Shown here one piece after another: positions 58,225-64,000 of a stretch of 64,000 nt of DNA. The stretch's first letter is position 1, and each line of letters begins with the position of its first letter. Source of the stretch: Thozetella sp. PMI_491. Its lineage: Eukaryota; Ascomycota; Sordariomycetes; Chaetosphaeriales; Chaetosphaeriaceae. The stretch is from positions 1,870,171 to 1,934,170 of the forward strand of contig MU270016.1 of assembly GCA_021432635.1 (NCBI GenBank). Reading direction: 5' to 3'. The position numbers and the translations under genes were made by a program. Below the pieces are notes generated by a model. It saw only the letters and a list, made by a program, of their open reading frames with translations, did no database searches and was not told where the DNA came from.

Positions 58225-59682
58225 TGGCCCCTCGGGCTGGGAACGAGTGGGAACGACGGCTACCCCACGGGTACCTTCCCGAAGACGCGACCATCCTTGC
58301 ACGTCAGAGCTCGCAATTTTTAGGAAAGCCAGCGAGCCCGTGGACCGGGTGCTGAAAAGAGATGCAATGGCCGTGGAAAAGGGGAGCAGCGATGGGGTCC
58401 AGCCGAGCGGCGGGCCTGCGGTCAGAATTGCAACCCCCGGCCACGGTATGCGGCGCTGCTTCAGCCAAACACAGCGCTGCGAGAGCCTATAGGTCGCTGA
58501 CTCATTCGGACACACACGGAGGGCCGGCTACCGACAAGGCTGCCCGCCTATGTCCGTCTGTGCAGCACCTTGCAGCTGCAAGGCGTTCCCGTTCCGTGGG
58601 GATGGTTTTGTCCGAAGGACATTGAGACCGTCCGAGGGGCATGTATGTAACATGTGTCAACCAACTACTGGGCGGGTACTCAGCACTCCCCAGCAGCCGA
58701 GCACGCGCCCATGACGTTTCCGAAGGGGAGTTAAAGGGCTGAGGAGGGGGTGGGATGGGCACCGGCACGGCCCCCAGGACAGCGATCTTGCCTGGGACGC
58801 ATGGAAGGCCGTCCCGGCTCTGCTATTCGATGCAGTCGCATTCGCGCTGTGCCTCGGCCGGCAGGGGCCGTGTGGGTGGGCCCTCAAGTGGGGCCATTCG
58901 GCTCGCCTTGTCCGACCCAGCGCCCGGCCGTTGGGCTCGATAAGGGCGACGACGGAACGCGAGAATATGCTTCGATAATCGCCCATCCCCCCTCTCTCGT
59001 CCGTTGCGCTCCGAGCCGTCATTATCTAGCATATCGCATGGCGCTAGAACTCTACGCGAGGCTGCAGTACCTCATGTTCCGTGCATCATGGGCTGCGTTG
59101 CCTCGGTCTTAGCGGGGCTTGCTTGTTGCTTGCTGACAAGGACTTTCGTCGTTGTGGGCAAGGTATGGAAGGGATGGATGTGGGACCGAATCAGACAAGT
59201 GCCGTCCCACCGACCGACGCCGCCGGCGTTTTTCTCGACTCACCGGCATTGCGTCTCCGTTCCTCGCCTCTGAAGGCCGCTCCCGTTGCCCGAATCTCCG
59301 TTGCCCGCCACCTGGCGGCAGTGTGTGCATCTCCTGATCATAAATTGAGCGAGCACGCCGCCCTCGCCTCAGGACGGGCAAGGACAAACGCGGACAAAAT
59401 CGCGGGCAACGAGGGAGGTATTTCGCCCCGGGCGCGCACGTGGGCGGGCGCGCAACCTGCTGGATATCCTAGAATGGGGGTTACACATAGGTCTGCATGT
59501 ACGAAACCAGCACAGGACGAACCGGTGCGGGAACAAGGTGCGAGCCCCAGTCTTCCTTCCCGCCTGGGGGAGGGCGCCGGGCCATGACACCCCCAAAGTA
59601 CAGTACCTATCTGCCCTAGCAGCAAACGCCCTTGCAGCTGCCATGTGCTCTGGGTGTTTTTGGGGACAACGGCCCCCACGTC

Positions 59683-59684
<2 letters not shown>

Positions 59685-59724
<40 letters not shown>
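59685..59724. repeat. (AC)20 microsatellite
   Basis: Forty bases of perfect AC dinucleotide repeat, the longest simple repeat in the window. Such arrays vary in length between strains. Confidence 0.95.
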
Positions 59725-59726
<2 letters not shown>

Positions 59727-61549
59727 CGCTCCCATGTGCCAGAAGCCGCCTGGCTTGGGCAGGAAGGCCTTCTGGAAACCACCACGCGATCTGATTCGCT
59801 CGTTCCCGTGTGCACGCCGCGCGCCCACCAGCCTTGTGCAGCTTCATACGCTATAGCGTGGAGGCCGAGTCGGCATCACCGCCGGGGCCACGCGACGTCG
59901 AGCCCATCACCGCTGCCGGCGGACGGGGGTCACATCATCCTGCCGCCCCGGCGTCGCTGCCACCTGGCCGCCCGGGTTACACACACAGAGCTGAGACCGA
60001 GTCCTCTGCGATGCAATGCAACAGAACAATAGGGCCATGCAGACGCCATCCAGGAAAATTTACCACGTTTTTTTCTTCTTCCTTTCTGCTTTCGTGCCTT
60101 TTCCTGCCGACGGTAGATAATTATGCATGGAACACACCCCCAAAAAAGACACGTGGAGTCGGCATGGACGGCTTTCAGCTTCCCATGCCCTTGCCCACTG
60201 CTGCTCTGACTGCCATGTGGCCGCTCTAACTGGCCTGACCCCATAGGATCCAACATGAAGCTCGTGGTGCCCTCCCCTCCGTGCAACACGGTGGCTAATA
60301 CGAGGGCGCTGCTATTGGCGTATCGACGGGGGACTGCTCACGTTCCTCTGAAGTATTGCCCAGCCATGGTCCTTGTCCTTGAGTGGTGCACAGAATAATT
60401 TGTCATTCGTATCGACTCGGGCGTGCGGCCTCGCAAAAGCTGAAAGCTGATGGTGCCGCCGAGTCGATTTACAATTCCGGGATATTCTGCGATGGATGGA
60501 TCGACGCCTAGTGACAATGGAGCCGCCATGCCACGATGCCGCGACGGGGTGCATCTTGGCGGGGTGGCCTGTGGCTAGGGCCTTGCATTGCAGGGGGGAG
60601 GAAATAGGGTTGGGCGGCTAATCTACTGCTCATAGTGTGGAGTAGTACAGTAGACCTCCCCTAAACCCCCTTAACGACGGGCAATACGTCCTCTTTTGGT
60701 GCTAGCGTCACTTTATTTTCAGCCCTATGCCCCCCCCGATGCCTCAGGAACTTCAGGAACCACGCTCCTGCGCTCAGCCCCACCAACGGGACCCCACTCA
60801 CTCAATCCCAATCGACCTTATAGCCCTGACTCAGATTCTTATTTGTGTTTCGCTTCGCTCAGCCGCTAGGCGCCGCGCTAAATGGTCGTCGGAATACGTT
60901 CTAGGACAACGCTCGCACAATCTTCTGTTTGCGGTCGTCTTGGCATAGGGACGTCTGGCTTGCTTTACGCTGCGGCCTTATTATCCTCGAGGGTGCCCGC
61001 CAAAGCCCCCTCCAGCCCCGGTAGCATCGCGCAACACGGACAAGCAACAAACACGAAACGGCGAAATATACCCAAGTGGACGAGAATATCCGCCCAGCGC
61101 GGACGAGCTCGCACGAATTAACGGGACAGACATGGTCGAGTGGACAGAGATACGCGACTGAGCCAAGGCCGAACACGAAGATTGGCTGCCTGATACACAA
61201 CGGCCCGCTAAGCAGCCCGAGGGAACGCCACGAGAGCGAGCGGATAGGTAGGAGGAGGACACCACCTGCAAGGGCCAAAGGGAAAAAAAAAAGAGATCGG
61301 CCCCATTGGCGCCGGTAGCCGACGTTGGCTGCCATCGATCGAACTAAGGTGTGGAGGGGGCTTACTAGTCCCGGCAAGTTTTGATGTCTGTTAAGCAAAT
61401 CCGGGTCTCCTGCATCGATAGGCCCGTACATACACTGACTAAGGCGGGTTTCGCCGCTACCTTGCGGCACGGCAGCCTCTCCGACGCAGAGCCTTACCGT
61501 CGACCTTCGTCCTCAGGAGGCGTGTGGCTAACCTTCGGCATGCGCGCGT

Positions 61550-64000
61550 TCACGCCACGACCCTTCCTCCCAACTGCAGCCTCTCGCTCTCCAACACCAG
61601 CGGCCCTCCACCAGGCCCGCTGGCATCCAGGCTCAGCGTCACGCGCGTGCGGTCCGAGATGACATGCACCGTCTCGCCCAGGTTGCGGTAGTCGGTCTCG
61701 CAGTGGCCAATTCCTCCTCCTGCCGCTCCCGTCTGCGCCTGCGGCCCTTCGGCTGACAGATCAGGAGTCTCTCCTCCGCCACCGCCAGAGGCCCTCTTGA
61801 CCTCGCGGACCTCGACGCTGGGGTATGGCAGCCAGCCTTCGCGCAGGGGGATGAGCATGAGGGGGATATCAGCCTCAGTGTCGGGCCCAGAGCTCAGCTC
61901 CTCCATCGATGCCACGTCTTCCACGGCGGGGATGACGAAATGCCCCTTGCGTCGTCCGGCGATCAGCCATGTGTCGACGGGCGCCGTAACCTCGTAGCTG
62001 AACTCCAGGTCCTCTTTCATATACGGTGAGACCTTGTCCGCCGCTTCCGACGCGCTTCCTCCAGAGGCGTCGGCCACGTCCCAGATGCGCGACCATTTGA
62101 GGTGCAGCGCCGCCGGTAGGAGCTGGTTGATACAGACAACCGAAGACCCGGCCTCGCCTGCCTCGGTGAGGGCGGACAGCGAGTCTTCTGGCGCGGGCTC
62201 TTCGAGGCGGATGTTGGCTGTGTGGACGACGGTAATCGCAGGTACGTCGACGGGAATCAGGATAGAGCACTGCTGGTCGGCATCGCTGTCGTCAGGTACC
62301 GGCACCGTCAACCTCCGGTGCCCCTTCTGCCATGACGTGATGAATGCCTGGAGCTTGGCCGCAGCGTCTGCGCCTAGACCCTTGAGCTGTTTCTCCCACT
62401 GGATGTCATCGGTGACGAACGAGGTCGAAAGATCCCCGAGCAGCGCCACCCTCTCCAAGTCGTAGGGCGACAGGGAATCCCGCGCTTGGGCGATCACCCG
62501 GGAGACCACCAGACGTGAAAACTCCCAGAACTCAGACTCCTTCAGCGCCTGGTTCAGCGAGTCCTTGAGCAGCTCTTCGATCTCGTCCAGGAGAACACTG
62601 TAGTGTAGCTTAAGGTACATCATCTTCTGCCCGGGCCCGGCTTCGGCCGCCGCCTTTCTCGTAATCCTGTAGAGAAGGCTCGCGGGTTGCTTCGGGAACA
62701 CCGTGAGGGCCCCGCTCGGCGCGCGGCCAAAGTGCGGCTCGAACAGCTTGGACGCTAGGAGCTCGCTCTTGAACAACCTCAGGGGGCTCGGGCTGGCAGT
62801 GGACACAGTGAAGCGCGAGAACAACGCGTCGTGCTTGAACACGTCCTGTACGTTGACGCCCAGGGCGAGCGCGATAGGGACGGACGGCGTCGTATGGAAG
62901 GCAAAGCTGCCTGCCTCTGTCGAGTACGTCACCTCTACTTTGACGGCAACGCTCATCACATCCTGCTCGGTCGTGAAGGGGAAGCGTATCTTTACGCCCG
63001 CCTCGGCAGGAATCGCTGAGTAGCTAAACGTACCGCCCTCGGCCTTCTCCGGGGCAAACTCGCCTATGGCTTTGGCCTCGCTTGTGAGCAGGCGCAGGCC
63101 GCCGGTCGCAGACTTGATCTTGACCTCAAGGCTCTTGATCGCGTTCCACCCGGTCATCACCTCCAGCTCCAGCGAGTTGTTCTTGTCCAGCCGGACCTCC
63201 TTCGCTGCGGCCAGCTGGACATCGAGCGAGCTAGCTCGCCGATACAGCGACAGCTTGGGGTGCCGCAAGAGGGTCGACGCCTTGTCGATAGGTTGACCAG
63301 CGCCACGCTCGTGGTACATCGTGATGTTGTTACAGGCCACAACCACTTGGGTAACATCGTAGGTTCCCTCCATGATGGTGCTGCTCCGCAGCGTCACCTT
63401 GTTCTTCCCGGGCATGAACGTCACAGCTCCTTCCGCCTGCATCCATATTTCCTTGTTTGCACCGCCCGCGAGGCTTGTGATCTGCAGGCGTACTGACTTC
63501 GCCTCAAACGAGTCAGCGAGAAGGCTCCGAAGGGACAGAGTGGTCGAGAAGCTGTCTCTGCCAGCGTCGTATTCGGGGATGTTGTTGGTCTCAACATCGC
63601 AGAAGAAGTTCCCCAGCGGGACCTTGACTTCCTTTTCTAGCGAGGCCGCCGTCTCAAGCATCTCTTGTAGATAGCCCGCCACGGCCGATTCCTCAGGAAA
63701 TACTTTCTTCTCCGAGGTATCAGGCTCTCCGGCGCCGAGGGCCCGGCCGCTACGGGAGCTGATCTGTTGCTGTATCCTGTCGTGTTGGGCAGAAGCCGCT
63801 TTGGACAGCAGCTTGAGGAGCCGCCCCACGTACTCATCCTTGCGCTTGAGCTCCTTGAGAGACTTGCAGTACATGATCAGCATAGCGAGCTCGAGAAGGC
63901 TCCAGCCGTTCTCGCCGAAGAACGGTGTGATACGGTAGAAGTACGAAGCAGCGGCGCCGTAGTCTTGGAGATGGAACTTGAAAACCGCCAGGTCCGCCAT
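61550..64000 (-). CDS. TRAPPII complex subunit, Trs130/TRAPPC10-like, C-terminal part
   Basis: The frame is open through base 64000 on the minus strand; the ATG at the edge is probably an internal Met, since the first visible residues already lie in a helical repeat region (FKFHLQDYGAAASYFYRITPFFGENGWSLLELAMLIMYCKSLKEL). At least 816 residues are visible, without an intron. After the helical part come beta-rich immunoglobulin-like modules (about 160-700), as in the C-terminal half of Trs130/TRAPPC10 (for example the segment LGNFFCDVETNNIPEYDAGRDSFSTTLSLRSLLADSF). TRAPPII is the Golgi exchange factor complex for Ypt31/32 (Rab11) GTPases. The C-terminus ends with a beta-sandwich stretch LGETVHVISDRTRVTLSLDA. 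TRAPPC9/Trs120 is a less likely alternative. Confidence 0.75.
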   Translation of the reverse strand: MADLAVFKFHLQDYGAAASYFYRITPFFGENGWSLLELAMLIMYCKSLKELKRKDEYVGRLLKLLSKAASAQHDRIQQQISSRSGRALGAGEPDTSEKKVFPEESAVAGYLQEMLETAASLEKEVKVPLGNFFCDVETNNIPEYDAGRDSFSTTLSLRSLLADSFEAKSVRLQITSLAGGANKEIWMQAEGAVTFMPGKNKVTLRSSTIMEGTYDVTQVVVACNNITMYHERGAGQPIDKASTLLRHPKLSLYRRASSLDVQLAAAKEVRLDKNNSLELEVMTGWNAIKSLEVKIKSATGGLRLLTSEAKAIGEFAPEKAEGGTFSYSAIPAEAGVKIRFPFTTEQDVMSVAVKVEVTYSTEAGSFAFHTTPSVPIALALGVNVQDVFKHDALFSRFTVSTASPSPLRLFKSELLASKLFEPHFGRAPSGALTVFPKQPASLLYRITRKAAAEAGPGQKMMYLKLHYSVLLDEIEELLKDSLNQALKESEFWEFSRLVVSRVIAQARDSLSPYDLERVALLGDLSTSFVTDDIQWEKQLKGLGADAAAKLQAFITSWQKGHRRLTVPVPDDSDADQQCSILIPVDVPAITVVHTANIRLEEPAPEDSLSALTEAGEAGSSVVCINQLLPAALHLKWSRIWDVADASGGSASEAADKVSPYMKEDLEFSYEVTAPVDTWLIAGRRKGHFVIPAVEDVASMEELSSGPDTEADIPLMLIPLREGWLPYPSVEVREVKRASGGGGGETPDLSAEGPQAQTGAAGGGIGHCETDYRNLGETVHVISDRTRVTLSLDASGPGGGPLVLESERLQLGGRVVA

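Larger units (their letters stand above)
57607..61549. other. Long intergenic region upstream of the UPC2-like regulator
   Basis: These 3.9 kb are the longest gene-free stretch in the window. They lie between the regulator start and the stop of the TRAPP gene, so most may be regulator promoter and 5' leader. A G-rich tract and an (AC)20 microsatellite are listed separately. None of the many short frames is convincing. Confidence 0.5.

Noticed and set aside
59685..59724. AC array as a telomere-like or CRISPR-like repeat
   Set aside because: It is a plain dinucleotide microsatellite with no spacers and no TTAGGG units.

Overview
The window looks like nuclear DNA of a filamentous ascomycete (Pezizomycotina, most likely a Sordariomycete). 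Genes are split by short introns of about 50-70 bases with GT-AG ends and CTAAC-like branch sites. Genes lie on both strands without operons, and the families are typical of these fungi: Zn2Cys6 regulators, intracellular GH3 with PA14, lactose-permease-like MFS, PTH11-like receptor, DUF3328/UstYa, fungal NLR. All exon joins were built by hand from reading frame, splice signals and family conservation. No rRNA, tRNA or CRISPR could be supported.

Region 1 (1-11.8 kb) is metabolic. It holds a truncated Zn-cluster regulator converging on an intracellular GH3 beta-glucosidase, which is divergently paired with an MFS sugar transporter over a shared 708-base promoter. This looks like a small glycoside uptake and hydrolysis module. 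Three further enzymes or binding proteins follow: a TupA-like periplasmic-binding-fold protein, an SMP-30/gluconolactonase-like protein and an isochorismatase-type cysteine hydrolase.

Region 2 (12.4-24 kb) is accessory in character. It holds an NLR-like protein (alpha/beta-hydrolase plus NACHT), an AT-rich tract hiding a three-exon, six-cysteine small secreted protein, a foldback/MITE-like element whose arms differ mostly by transitions, a secreted sialidase-fold enzyme (GH93-like), a secreted type II asparaginase with Asn in the usual HGTD motif, and a secreted tyrosinase.

Region 3 (27.7-53 kb) is mainly housekeeping: PTH11-like receptor, Ser/Thr kinase, Nudix hydrolase, C2-domain protein, pyruvate-decarboxylase-like enzyme with eleven exons, GGTase-I beta subunit, ILM1-like membrane protein and the NatB auxiliary subunit (Mdm20/Naa25).

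Region 4 (52.7-64 kb) holds an orphan UstYa-like (DUF3328) protein, a UPC2-like Zn2Cys6 regulator with a long repeat-bearing upstream region, and the C-terminal part of a TRAPPII subunit (Trs130/TRAPPC10-like) running off the right edge.

The strongest hidden item is the secreted six-cysteine protein at 16767-17247. Its exons are too short or too interrupted to appear as one open reading frame.
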